A DNA stretch of 64,000 nt from Amycolatopsis sp. GM8 (GTDB taxonomy: Bacteria > Actinomycetota > Actinomycetes > Mycobacteriales > Pseudonocardiaceae). This document shows, piece after piece, positions 25,706 to 34,714 of this stretch (its first letter is position 1; each line of letters begins with the position of its first letter). The notes below the pieces were generated by a model that saw only the letters and a program-made list of their open reading frames with translations, did no database searches and had not been told where the DNA came from. Location of the stretch: assembly GCF_021653975.1 (NCBI RefSeq), contig NZ_JAJKFK010000007.1, positions 372,001 to 436,000 of the forward strand, written 5' to 3'. A program made the translations under genes and the position numbers.

Positions 25706-27117
25706 CACGGCACCGGGGTGAAGTGGACGCCGATGCCGCGGGCCAGCAGTGCCGCTTCACCGCCGGCCCGGTCAATACGGGTTTGCTGGCTCTGTTTCGC
25801 CGCCCGGTCGGCGCCGGACAGGTCGACGATTTGCTCAAGTCTCGCGGTGAGTGCGGCCAGGGTGGCGGCGTGCTCGCGGCGGCCGGACAGATCGTCGAGT
25901 TCGTCGGGGTCGTCGTCGAGGTCGAACAGCTGTGGCGGTCCGTCAACGTGGTGGATCAGCTTGTGGCTACCCATTCGCAGCATATAAACGGCCGAGGGCG
26001 CGTAGGACGCATGCAACTCAGCGAAGACGGGTCTGTCGTCCGGGGCGAGCAGGGTCTGCCCGGGCAGGTCGGTGTCCTCTGCGGCCGCTGGAAGTTCGAG
26101 GAGATCGCGAATCGTGGGATAGAGATCGACGAGCGAGACCGGCGTATCGACCACGCCGGCGTCCACGCCCCGCCCGGCGATGATCAGCGGGACCCGGACG
26201 CTGTCCTCGTACATCGCCATCTTGGTCCAGAGTCCGTGCGCTCCCAACAGGTCACCGTGGTCGGCGGTGTAGATGACGGTGGTCGCACCGGCGTCCGCCC
26301 GGTGTGCGAGCGCGTCGAGGACCTGGCCGACGTGCTCATCGGTTTCGCTGACCAAGGCGTAGTACGCGTGCAGGACCCGGCGTAGTTCCTGTTCGGTCAA
26401 CCCGGTCTCGGTGTCGGTGAGCCGCCGCCGAAGCTCGTAACCGGGATGGCGGGGCCACGACTCCGGCGCCCAGGCCGGGGGCAGTGGGAGCGCGTCGGAG
26501 TCGTACCGGTCCCAGTAACTCTGTGGCACGACATAGGGATCGTGGGGCCGGAGGAAGGAAACGGTGAGCAGCCAAGGCCGATCCGCGGGTGCTTCGTGCG
26601 TCAGGTAGCGGACGGCCTCGGCGGCGATGTCGGCGTCGTACTCGTCATAGGGACACTCCCCCGGACCGGCGGCGAGCAGCGCCGCACGTTCGCTGGGGTT
26701 GGTGCGCATGCGGCCTCGCAGCAGCGGATAGGGATCGCCCGTGCCGTTGGCGACGTGCATCGCGAGTCGCTGATCAGGGAACCCGGTGGGGTCCTCGGTG
26801 TTGCGGAAGTGGAGTTTCCCGATCGTGGTGACGGCCACCCCGTGCCGGGTGGCCAAGGCTCCCCAACTCGCTGCCTGAGCGCCGGTATAGGGCGCCGCGT
26901 TGTCCCAGGTGGCCAACTGGTGGACGTAACGGCCGGTGGCCAGACTGGCGCGGGACGGCGCGCACAACGGCGAATTGCAGTACGCCGCGCCGAACCGGAG
27001 CCCGTCAGCGCTCAGTGCGTCGAGATTGGGTGTCTGCACCTGGTTGTTCCCATAGGCACCCAGCACGCGCGGCGTGTGCTGGTCGGCGAGGATGAGCAGT
27101 ACGTTGCGATCTCCCAT
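25705..27117 (-). CDS. Formylglycine sulfatase / phosphonate monoester hydrolase family
   Basis: 470 aa. The maturation motif is C52-A-P-S-R56 (PLCAPSRASLATGR), where Cys becomes formylglycine; D12-Q-H binds the metal; YTADHGDLLGAHGLWTKMAMYEDSVRVPLII supplies further ligands and the conserved Lys. No signal peptide, so cytoplasmic, as for choline sulfatase and phosphonate monoester hydrolase. Substrate could be a sulfate ester or a phosphonate or phosphate ester; the phosphonatase-like neighbour tilts toward the latter. A maturation enzyme is not encoded here. Confidence 0.88.
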   Translation of the reverse strand: MGDRNVLLILADQHTPRVLGAYGNNQVQTPNLDALSADGLRFGAAYCNSPLCAPSRASLATGRYVHQLATWDNAAPYTGAQAASWGALATRHGVAVTTIGKLHFRNTEDPTGFPDQRLAMHVANGTGDPYPLLRGRMRTNPSERAALLAAGPGECPYDEYDADIAAEAVRYLTHEAPADRPWLLTVSFLRPHDPYVVPQSYWDRYDSDALPLPPAWAPESWPRHPGYELRRRLTDTETGLTEQELRRVLHAYYALVSETDEHVGQVLDALAHRADAGATTVIYTADHGDLLGAHGLWTKMAMYEDSVRVPLIIAGRGVDAGVVDTPVSLVDLYPTIRDLLELPAAAEDTDLPGQTLLAPDDRPVFAELHASYAPSAVYMLRMGSHKLIHHVDGPPQLFDLDDDPDELDDLSGRREHAATLAALTARLEQIVDLSGADRAAKQSQQTRIDRAGGEAALLARGIGVHFTPVP

Positions 27118-27132
27118 GGCGGGTCCTCACTA

Positions 27133-28482
27133 TTACCGGGGCAGCAGGGATCCGGCTTGTTTCGCAGCGTCGTGGAGCGCGTCCGCAGCGGTCTTCTTGC
27201 CGCTGGTCGCGGCGAGAACGGCGTCCTGGAGGGCTTTGCTGATCTCGGCGGTGTTCGTGCCCGGGAACTGGTACCACGGAACGATGGCCGGTACCTCGCT
27301 CGCCGCGGCCGCGCGCAGCGGGTCGTCGTTCAGGAACTTGCCCAGCCCGGCCGGGTCTTCGGCCGCCGCCTTGTTGACCGGCAGGTAGCCGCTGGCCATG
27401 GTCTGCGCGGTGGATCCGGCCTTGCCGGTGAGCGCTTCGACGACCTGCCAGGCCGCGGCCTGCTTGTTGGCGTCCTTGGTGAGGACGACGATGCCGGCAC
27501 CCGCCGCCGGCGCGGCCAGGGTGCCACCGTCGGGAATCGGTGTCTTGGCTGTCTTCAGGGAGAACGACGCTCCCTTCTTGGTCGAGACGACTTGGGCGCT
27601 GCTGGTGATGAACATGGCCAGCTCCCCGCTCAGGAAGGCCTTCTGGGCATCGGCGGCCGCCAACGGGGCCGAGTGGCCGGCCTTGGTCAGCTGCACCCAG
27701 AAGTCGAGGTTCGCGATGGCCGTGCTGGAGTCGAACGTGATGCTCTTCTCGTCCTGGCTCATGAACGAGCCACCGGCCGAGGACAGGAATGTCTGGTGCG
27801 GCCAGATGTCCTCGGAGTCGTACGGTACGACGGCACCGTATCGCGCGATCTTGGCGTCGACGAGTTTCGCCGCGGCCGCACGGACTTCGGAGAAGGTGCG
27901 CGGCGGGTTCGCCGGGTCGAGTCCCGCACGGGCGAACTGGTCCGCGTTGTAGTACATGATCAGGACCGAGGCGCAGAACGGGATCGCGTAGGTCGTGTCG
28001 CTTCGCTTCCCCAGCGTCGCGAAGGTGGGGTAAAGCTGATCACGGTAGCCGGGACTCAGCGTCAGAAAGGGATCGAGTGGCAGGGCCAGTTTCGCGTCGG
28101 CATAGGTGCGAACGTTCTGCAGGCCGATGAGGGCCAGATCATCGACCTGCCCGGCGGTGAGATCGGTCTGGATTCGTTGTGTGACATCGTCGTAGCTGTT
28201 CGAGGGAAGTCCCACGAGCTTGACGGTCACCCCGGTTTCGGCAGTGAACGCGGAGCCGAGTACCTGCTTCAGGGTGCTGTCGAAGCCGGGGTTGTTGGGA
28301 TACACGATCGACACCGTCTGGCCCTTGGCCGCTGCCTTCACGGCGTCGAGGCTCGCGAACCCGGTACCACCGGTGTTCTGGTTGGCGGTGGGGCTGCCAC
28401 ACGCGGCGAGCAACCCCGCGGCGGCGACGCCCCCGCTGAGCGTGAGAAAGCCGCGCCGGTTGATGTTATCTGCGAAATTCAT
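27133..28482 (-). CDS. ABC transporter solute-binding lipoprotein (UgpB-like)
   Basis: 449 aa. Twin-arginine-like start (INRRGFLTLSG) and lipobox LLAAC28, so exported and lipid anchored. The body is a family 1 extracellular solute-binding protein: VSIVYPNNPGFDSTLKQVL, DDLALIGLQNVRTYADAKLALPLDPF, and KAAAWQVVEALTGKAG near the end. These proteins bind sugars, polyols or glycerol-3-phosphate-like compounds, so a phosphorylated or sulfated polyol is possible. Followed by two permeases and, further on, the ATPase. Confidence 0.9.
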   Translation of the reverse strand: MNFADNINRRGFLTLSGGVAAAGLLAACGSPTANQNTGGTGFASLDAVKAAAKGQTVSIVYPNNPGFDSTLKQVLGSAFTAETGVTVKLVGLPSNSYDDVTQRIQTDLTAGQVDDLALIGLQNVRTYADAKLALPLDPFLTLSPGYRDQLYPTFATLGKRSDTTYAIPFCASVLIMYYNADQFARAGLDPANPPRTFSEVRAAAAKLVDAKIARYGAVVPYDSEDIWPHQTFLSSAGGSFMSQDEKSITFDSSTAIANLDFWVQLTKAGHSAPLAAADAQKAFLSGELAMFITSSAQVVSTKKGASFSLKTAKTPIPDGGTLAAPAAGAGIVVLTKDANKQAAAWQVVEALTGKAGSTAQTMASGYLPVNKAAAEDPAGLGKFLNDDPLRAAAASEVPAIVPWYQFPGTNTAEISKALQDAVLAATSGKKTAADALHDAAKQAGSLLPR

Positions 28483-28513
28483 GGTGGCTCCGGGGAAGTC
28501 GGTGATCGATGGG

Positions 28514-29353
28514 TCAGTCGGCCGTCGCCGAGGGGGCGAGGCCTTGCACGAATTGACGCTGGACGAAGCACAGGGCGATCACGAGCGGGATCGCCGCGAT
28601 GGCCGCGGCGGCCATCTGGGTTCCGTAGTCGGTGCCGCCCTCGCCGGAGGCGAAGTCGACGATGCCATAGGGGACGGTCGCCGCACGCTGGGTGCGGAGC
28701 ACGACCGAGGGCCAGAACAGGTCGTTCCAATGGCCCATCACGCTGAGCACGCCGAACGCGGCGAGGGCGGGCCGGACGTTCGGCAACACCACACGCCACA
28801 CGACGCCGAACGGTCCCACGCCGTCGAGCCGGGCGGCGTCGAACAACGACTGCGGGATCGTGAGGATGAACTGCCGGAAGACGAAGATCCCGAACGCGGA
28901 GGTCACGAACGGCACGATCAGCGCCGGGAGCGTGTCGAGCCAGCCGACGCGGGAGATCATGAGAAAGACCGGCAGGGCGATGATCTGGGTCGGCATGGCC
29001 AGGCAGGCGAGGATCACCCACGTCGCGGTGCCCGAGCCGCGGAAACGCAGGCGGGCCAAGGCATATCCGGCCGGCAGGCAGGTGAGGATCTGTCCGATGT
29101 AGATCCCTGCCACCGCGAGCAGGCCGTTCCGGTAGTAGTGCGCCCACGGCGCTCGATTCCACGCGTCCAGGAAATGGCGCACCGTCAGTCCGTGCAGGCC
29201 GAGCGTGCCCCGGAAGATCGAGTCGTCGGGTGTGAGCGCGGTCCGGAGCATGACCAGGAACGGCAGCAGTACCAGGATGCCCGCGATGGCCAGCACGACG
29301 TGGAGCGCGATCTGGCGGAACGCCGCGCGGGTACGGGTGGTTCGTGCGGTCAT
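28514..29353 (-). CDS. ABC transporter permease (UgpE/MalG-like)
   Basis: 279 aa, six predicted membrane segments, beginning HVVLAIAGILVLLPFLVML. The cytoplasmic EAA loop is DAARLDGVGPFGVVWRVVLPNVRPAL, where the ATPase docks. Overlaps the second permease by 4 bp (start ATG 29353). Forms the membrane channel with the product of the next gene. Confidence 0.92.
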   Translation of the reverse strand: MTARTTRTRAAFRQIALHVVLAIAGILVLLPFLVMLRTALTPDDSIFRGTLGLHGLTVRHFLDAWNRAPWAHYYRNGLLAVAGIYIGQILTCLPAGYALARLRFRGSGTATWVILACLAMPTQIIALPVFLMISRVGWLDTLPALIVPFVTSAFGIFVFRQFILTIPQSLFDAARLDGVGPFGVVWRVVLPNVRPALAAFGVLSVMGHWNDLFWPSVVLRTQRAATVPYGIVDFASGEGGTDYGTQMAAAAIAAIPLVIALCFVQRQFVQGLAPSATAD

Positions 29354-30282
29354 CGGGTCGCTCCGTCGTTGAGCCGCCGGCCGGCCGTTCTGAGCTGGAT
29401 GCCGATGAACGCGAACACGACGAGCAGGATGACCAGATCGATGACGGCGCCGCCGCCGAGGTCGTTGTAGTGGATGCCGCGCTGCCACAGCAGATAGGAC
29501 AGCGTGGTGGTGGACCCGAGCGGCCCGCCCTCGGTCATCACCTGGACCTGGTCGAAGACCCGGAGCGAGTCACGCGTGTCGATGACGAGGGCGAGCACGG
29601 TGGCCGGGCCAAGGGCGGGCCACGTGACGTGCCAGAACCGCGACCACGCCGTCGCCCCGTCGAGTGCGGCCGCGTCGTGCAAGTGGCGCGGAACCCCCGA
29701 CAACCCCGCGAGAAAGATGACGATGGTGGTGCCCAGTGCCTGCCAGATGCCGACGATCGAGACCGCGACGATCGCCAGATCCGTTGACTGCAGCCAACCT
29801 TGGACGGGCAGCACCCGGCCGATGGTCTGGTCGATGATCCCGGTGTGCGGATAGAACATGAAGCGCCACGCGACCGAGGTCGCGGCCAAAGTGGACGCGA
29901 CCGGCAGGAAGAACACCGTGCGCCACACCATCGCGCCGTGCCGGACGTTGTTGACGGCCACCGCGATCACGAGGCCCAGCAGCAACGTCACGGGCACGGT
30001 CAAGACGGTGTATTCGAGCGTTCGCAGTACTGCCGAACGGAAGTCCGGGCTGGTGAGGATCCTGGAGAAGTTGGCGAAGCCGACCGCATGGTCGGTCTGG
30101 GTGAGCGGATCCCAGCCGAAGAACGCGAGCACACTGACCGCGACCAGCGGGACGATCATGAACAGGCCCAGCAGGATCGCGGCGGGCGCGCAGAGGATCC
30201 AGCCGATCACGCCGTCTGTGCCCGGTATCCGGAGCAGGCGTCTGTCCTGTTTGGACCGTTCCGCGGTGACGGCACCGATCAT
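29350..30282 (-). CDS. ABC transporter permease (UgpA/MalF-like)
   Basis: 310 aa, six predicted membrane segments (GWILCAPAAILLGLFMIVPLVA first). EAA loop: DAAALDGATAWSRFWHVTWPALGPAT. VFDQVQVMTEGGPLGSTTTL is the conserved segment of this family. It overlaps the ATPase by 4 bp and the other permease by 4 bp, which shows a single importer operon. Confidence 0.92.
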   Translation of the reverse strand: MIGAVTAERSKQDRRLLRIPGTDGVIGWILCAPAAILLGLFMIVPLVAVSVLAFFGWDPLTQTDHAVGFANFSRILTSPDFRSAVLRTLEYTVLTVPVTLLLGLVIAVAVNNVRHGAMVWRTVFFLPVASTLAATSVAWRFMFYPHTGIIDQTIGRVLPVQGWLQSTDLAIVAVSIVGIWQALGTTIVIFLAGLSGVPRHLHDAAALDGATAWSRFWHVTWPALGPATVLALVIDTRDSLRVFDQVQVMTEGGPLGSTTTLSYLLWQRGIHYNDLGGGAVIDLVILLVVFAFIGIQLRTAGRRLNDGATR

Positions 30283-31394
30283 CGGACGCCCTCGCCGTTC
30301 AGCCGTTTTCCGTCGCCGTCGAAGGCGTGCAGGTGCTCATCCTGGGCCCACACGTACAGTTCGGAGGACAGCGGCAGCTCGGCAGGTACGCGGATCCGGA
30401 GGGACTGCTCGCCGTTGTGGCCCACGCGTATCGCGACAAGGCGCTCGGTGCCGAGAAGTTCGCTGGAAATTACGCGTCCCGACACCGACCACCGGCCCTC
30501 TGGCGGTCGTCCGGCGATGAGGTGCTCGGGCCGGACACCGATCGTCGCGACCACGTCCCGATCGTCGGCAGAAAGCCAGCGCGGCAGCGGAATGGCTTCG
30601 CCGGTGGCGGAAACAAGGTTCATCGCGCCGAGGAAGCCCGCCACGAACGGCGTTGCCGGTGTATTGAAGGCTTCCTCGGCCGATCCGGCCTGTTCGATCG
30701 CACCGCCGTTCATCACCACGATTTGGTCGGCGAGGCTGAGCGCTTCGGTCTGATCATGGGTCACGTACACGACCGTCATCCCGAGACGCTGCTGCAGCGC
30801 CCGGATCTCGGCCCTCATCTCGACCCGCAGCTGCGCGTCCAGATTGGACAGTGGTTCGTCCATCGCGACGATCGCCGGGCGCCGCACCAGCGCGCGGCCG
30901 ATACCGACGCGTTGTTTCTGGCCGCCCGAGAGCTGGCGCGGGCGGCGGTCGAGGAGATGCCCGATCTTGAGGATCTCGGCCATCTCCCGGGCTCGCGCGT
31001 CGCGTTCCCGCCTCGGTACCCGGCTCATCCGCAACGGGAAGGCGATGTTCTGCGCGACCGTCTTGTTGGGATAGAGCGCGTAGTTCTGGAACACCATCGC
31101 CACCCCGCGAAGATGCGGCTGGACGCCCGCCGCGTCCCGCCCCTGGAGGTGGATCTCCCCCGCGGTGACCGAGTCGAGGCCGGCGAGGCAGCGCAGCAAC
31201 GTGGTCTTGCCGCAGCCCGATGGCCCCACCAGTACGACGATCTGCCCGGGTTCGCCGCGCAACGTGACGTCGTCGAGCGCGAGCGTCCCGCCGGGGAACC
31301 GTTTGGACACGGATCTGCATTCGAACGCCGCCACCTGATCCGCCTGCGGTGTCATCGATGCCGATGGCTGGGACACGCGGGCCGCGGCGGTCAT
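30279..31394 (-). CDS. ABC transporter ATPase (UgpC/MsiK/MalK-like)
   Basis: 371 aa. Walker A GPSGCGKTT (57-65), signature LSGGQKQRVGIGRALVRRP, Walker B AIVAMDEPLSNLDA, H-loop YVTHDQTEALSLAD, then a C-terminal TOBE domain (IGVRPEHLI). Energises the two permeases. Presence of its own ATPase rather than reliance on a shared MsiK suggests the importer is self-contained. Overlaps the PLP enzyme by 4 bp. Confidence 0.93.
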   Translation of the reverse strand: MTAAARVSQPSASMTPQADQVAAFECRSVSKRFPGGTLALDDVTLRGEPGQIVVLVGPSGCGKTTLLRCLAGLDSVTAGEIHLQGRDAAGVQPHLRGVAMVFQNYALYPNKTVAQNIAFPLRMSRVPRRERDARAREMAEILKIGHLLDRRPRQLSGGQKQRVGIGRALVRRPAIVAMDEPLSNLDAQLRVEMRAEIRALQQRLGMTVVYVTHDQTEALSLADQIVVMNGGAIEQAGSAEEAFNTPATPFVAGFLGAMNLVSATGEAIPLPRWLSADDRDVVATIGVRPEHLIAGRPPEGRWSVSGRVISSELLGTERLVAIRVGHNGEQSLRIRVPAELPLSSELYVWAQDEHLHAFDGDGKRLNGEGVR

Positions 31395-32584
31395 TGTGAA
31401 CCGAGCCCGTGCCGGGCACCGGCGAGTTCGTCACGCATCCGGCGGCCGACGATTTCCGCCTCACCGTCCTGCAGGGAGGTCGGGTTGGCGGTGAGCCGGC
31501 GGAACTGACGATCGTGGTACAGGAAGACGCGGGGCTCCCCGGACAGCAACCGGCGCGCGATCTCGTCGGCTTCCGGACCGGTCCATTCCGGAGTCAGGCT
31601 GACAACGGTGGTCGGCACGAAGAATTCGAAGTCGTCATGCCGGACCGTGACCTCGACGCCGGGGATTTCGCCTATGCCGTCCCGGATCCGGTCCGCCTGC
31701 GCGCGGTAGGCGGCAAGCGTCTTGTCCTCGTCACTGCTCACATACGCCTTGAGGGCCTCGTAGACACCGACGATCGTCTCGCGAGACATCTTGTGGGCAC
31801 GGCCGATTCCGTAGTTCGGGCCCGAATGCGCCAGCGCGGCTTCGATCAGATCACTGCGCCCGAACAGCAGCCCCGAGTTCTGGGGACCGCGCAGGAACTT
31901 CCCGCCACCGAACATCACCAGGTCGGCACCCTCGGCGATGAAGCGCGTCAGGTTCCGCTTGGGCGGCAGCATCCCGGCGGCATCTACGATCAACGGCACC
32001 CCCGCCCGCCGTGCCAACTGCGCCGTCTCGGCGATCGTCGGGCCGAGCTGGCGCTGGCCGGGCCCGAGCAAATAGAGGATGGCCGCCGTGTGCTGGTCGA
32101 GAGCACTCTCGACCTCGAAGTCGTAGCACTCATTGGTGTTGCCGACCTCGACGAACTCGGCTCCCGTGTACCTGGCGAGATAGGTGAAGCGGCCGCGGTG
32201 GGCCTTCTGGATGACGACCCGGGACCGCAGGCCGGCGGTGTCCGGCAGTTGCCGCACCTTGGCGGGGTCCGCCCCGGTCATCGCCGCGGCCACGGCCACC
32301 ACTAGCGCGCTCGCCGCACCGGCGGTGACCATGCCGGCCTCCGCGCCGGTCACCGTGGCGATGTACTTCCCGACGGCCCGGTTGAGTTCCGGGATGTGCA
32401 CGAAGTTCGCCGACGCCTCGGCCATCGCGGTCCAGACGAACTCCGGCGGCCTGGACCCGCCGAACATGGTCGTCGTGCCGCCCGCGTGGATGACCGGGCG
32501 GACACCGAGTTCGCGATAGACGGCCGCCTGATGCCACGACGGGGCTGTCGTGTCCGGGCAGGCAGTGCGTGACATTGCGGTCAA
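31391..32584 (-). CDS. SelA/D-glucosaminate-6-phosphate ammonia-lyase-like PLP enzyme
   Basis: 397 aa, fold type I PLP protein. VIHAGGTTTMFGGSRP near the N-terminus, PLP-binding D201 (LIVDAAGMLPP) and Schiff-base K229 (MFGGGKFLRGPQNSG). This motif set is that of the SelA-like family containing D-glucosaminate-6-phosphate ammonia-lyase (DgaE), 2-amino-acid racemases and related lyases. First gene of the leftward cluster. In this context it may eliminate ammonia from a hydroxylated or phosphorylated amino compound (inference). Confidence 0.85.
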   Translation of the reverse strand: MTAMSRTACPDTTAPSWHQAAVYRELGVRPVIHAGGTTTMFGGSRPPEFVWTAMAEASANFVHIPELNRAVGKYIATVTGAEAGMVTAGAASALVVAVAAAMTGADPAKVRQLPDTAGLRSRVVIQKAHRGRFTYLARYTGAEFVEVGNTNECYDFEVESALDQHTAAILYLLGPGQRQLGPTIAETAQLARRAGVPLIVDAAGMLPPKRNLTRFIAEGADLVMFGGGKFLRGPQNSGLLFGRSDLIEAALAHSGPNYGIGRAHKMSRETIVGVYEALKAYVSSDEDKTLAAYRAQADRIRDGIGEIPGVEVTVRHDDFEFFVPTTVVSLTPEWTGPEADEIARRLLSGEPRVFLYHDRQFRRLTANPTSLQDGEAEIVGRRMRDELAGARHGLGSQ

Positions 32585-32847
32585 CGGCGGACCTTCCTGT
32601 GTGGGCTGAGCGGTGCGGCGTTGACGCTAAGCAGCCACAGTTGCGACGACGTTGCTTCGAGATGAACAGATGAAACTGGATTCTGTCCTAATGCAGATAT
32701 TGTCGAATCCGATGCCACAAGCTGTCCACCTGCGCTCACTGTCTGCATGACACGCGTGTCTGGAGCTTGGGGCGGCCACGATGGCACTGGATTCCGTCAA
32801 TCGCCCACGTGGTGTACGGTCTTGGTGGCGACAGGGGGTGGACGGGC
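32585..32847. promoter_or_regulatory. Divergent regulatory region with a direct repeat and a palindrome
   Basis: 263 bp between the PLP gene and the RpiR gene, more AT-rich than its surroundings. It contains a 13-bp direct repeat, ACTGGATTCTGTC (32676-32688) and ACTGGATTCCGTC (32786-32798), 110 bp apart, and a perfect 12-bp palindrome GACACGCGTGTC (32749-32760). Either could be the operator of the linked RpiR regulator; the widely spaced repeat could support looping. Confidence 0.5.
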
Positions 32848-33771
32848 TTGACCGACAGCGATGAGATCTCGTCGCCCGGCGCCGGCGCGCAGCCACCGGC
32901 CGAGGCGCTGGCCCGGATCAGGTCCGCCGCGCCGGAACTGCGCGGGGTGGCGCGGCGCGTGGCCGACATCATCGTGCGGCAGCCGAATTGGGTGGTGTCG
33001 GCGAGGGTGGCCGATCTCGCCGAAGCCGCGGACGCCTCGGCCAGTTCGGTCGTCCGCGCGTGCCGGGACCTGGGCTTCGATGGGTTCCCGGACCTGAAGA
33101 TCGTGCTGGCGCGCGATCTCGCCCGCACCGAGGGAGTCCGGTTCAGCCAAGGGCTCGGCACCGAAGAAGGCGAAACCGGTGACCCAGGTGGCGGAATCCT
33201 CGAGAAGGTCCTCCGCGGTGCGGCTCAATCACTCATCGACGCGATTTCGACGGTCGACAACGACACGTTCGAAACCGTCGCCGATCTGGTGGCCCACGCC
33301 CGGCGGATCCTGTTCGTCGCGGTAGGGACCTCCCGGACCCCCGCGGTCGATGCGGCCAGCCGTCTGACCACCATCGGCCTGCACGCGTTCGCGCCCGACG
33401 ACGTGTGGCTGCAACAGGTTCAGGCCCGCCAGCTCAGCCGCGAAGACGTCTGCATCGCGATCAGCAGGACCGGAACGATGCGGCCCACCCTCGAAGCCGC
33501 GGAAATGGCGCGCGAAGGCGGGGCCACGACCGTGGCCATGACCAGCTTTCACAACGCCCCGCTCGCCGCGGCCTGTGACTACGCCCTGATCTCCGGCGCA
33601 CCCGAACTCGGTTTCCGGATCAAGGGAATGACCAGCCAGCTCGCCCTTCTCGCCGTCCTGGACGCGCTGTACGGCCGAGTGGCGTCACTCGTCGAATCCC
33701 GTGCCGCGGTCGGCTTCCAGGCGATCACTTCCGTCACCGACGTCAACACCGTGAGACGCCCCAGGACCTAG
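32848..33771 (+). CDS. MurR/RpiR-family regulator (HTH + SIS)
   Basis: 307 aa from a TTG at 32848 preceded by AGGGGGTGG; the frame stays open further upstream, so the start is uncertain. N-terminal HTH: VVSARVADLAEAADASASSVVRACRDLGFDGFPDLK. C-terminal SIS domain binding phosphosugars: RRILFVAVGTSRTPAVDAASRL and DVCIAISRTGTMRPTLEAAEMA. Divergent from the importer operon, so it is the likely local regulator, responding to a phosphorylated intermediate. Its stop overlaps the convergent AraC gene by 4 bp. Confidence 0.85.
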   Translation: MTDSDEISSPGAGAQPPAEALARIRSAAPELRGVARRVADIIVRQPNWVVSARVADLAEAADASASSVVRACRDLGFDGFPDLKIVLARDLARTEGVRFSQGLGTEEGETGDPGGGILEKVLRGAAQSLIDAISTVDNDTFETVADLVAHARRILFVAVGTSRTPAVDAASRLTTIGLHAFAPDDVWLQQVQARQLSREDVCIAISRTGTMRPTLEAAEMAREGGATTVAMTSFHNAPLAAACDYALISGAPELGFRIKGMTSQLALLAVLDALYGRVASLVESRAAVGFQAITSVTDVNTVRRPRT

Positions 33772-34628
33772 GACCGTTGCCGGCTGCGGGCGTACTGGGC
33801 CGGGGTCTGGTGGTAGCGCTGGCGAAACGACCGGATGAAGTGGCTGCTGTCGGCGAACTGCCAGCGCGCCGCGACCTCCGAGACGGTGTGGCCGGCGGTC
33901 AGGGCACGGCGGGCCTCTTCCAGGCGACGACGCCGGATGTAGGCCGCGACCGGTTCCCCGGTGTGGGCGAACGCGCGGTTCAAGGTGCGCACGGAGACGT
34001 GCAGTTCACGGGCGAGCAGGCGGGGCGTCAGTTCGGCGTGAGTGAGCCACTGGTCGGCGAGTTCGCGGGCAGCCGTGGCCAGCGCGGGAGCCAAGGCGGG
34101 CTCGCCGGCATCGACGTACTGGTGCACCACACCGCGGGTCAGCTCGATCAGTGCGTTCCGGGCCGCTTCGGCGCCGTAGTCGGTGAGTTCACCGAACGTC
34201 TCGTGGAGCAGGCTGGCGTGGGCCAGCAGGAGGCGTACCTCGGGTGTGACGGCCGAGCCGATGATCGGTCTGTCGCCCGGGTAGCCGCCGACTGCCCCGG
34301 ACGGCAAGACGATGGTGGCGCCTGCGGTCTGCGGGCTCGCGTCGAAACCGGTCAGACCGGTGGAGCGCCGCGCCATGAACCGCCCGCCCGGCAAGGCGAC
34401 CGGGCCGCCAGAGTACTGCAGGGTCCAGGAACCCTGGTGCACGACGTAAAGCTGCAGCTCGTCCGCTGGCTGCTGCATAGCGCCTGACCGCACCCTGACC
34501 GCGGTGCGGAAATCCGTCAGGACCGCGTCCCGTACCCGCGCCTCCCGGGTCCGCACACGGGCGCCGAGTTCAGTGCCGGTGGCGTATTCCGGCGGCCGGC
34601 CGCAGTCATCGTGGCCCGCATGTTCCAC
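33768..34628 (-). CDS. AraC-family regulator (AraC-binding-like N-terminal domain)
   Basis: 286 aa from a GTG at 34628 with GGGAG 7 nt upstream; the longer frame is not used because it would enter the divergent P450 gene. N-terminal cupin-like domain: DELQLYVVHQGSWTLQYSGGPVALPGG. C-terminal double HTH: LLARELHVSVRTLNRAFAHTGEPVAAYIRRRRLEEARRAL and VSEVAARWQFADSSHFIRSFRQRYHQTPAQYARS. Resembles FeaR/XylS-type activators. Divergent from the P450-hydrolase pair, which it likely activates. Confidence 0.9.
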   Translation of the reverse strand: MEHAGHDDCGRPPEYATGTELGARVRTREARVRDAVLTDFRTAVRVRSGAMQQPADELQLYVVHQGSWTLQYSGGPVALPGGRFMARRSTGLTGFDASPQTAGATIVLPSGAVGGYPGDRPIIGSAVTPEVRLLLAHASLLHETFGELTDYGAEAARNALIELTRGVVHQYVDAGEPALAPALATAARELADQWLTHAELTPRLLARELHVSVRTLNRAFAHTGEPVAAYIRRRRLEEARRALTAGHTVSEVAARWQFADSSHFIRSFRQRYHQTPAQYARSRQRS

Positions 34629-34714
34629 CAGCTGGCTCCCAGATCCAATCGGCGACACCGGCTCACCACCTAGCTTGGCAGGGCCAGCGAGCAGGACTCT
34701 ACAAGGAGCAGCCC

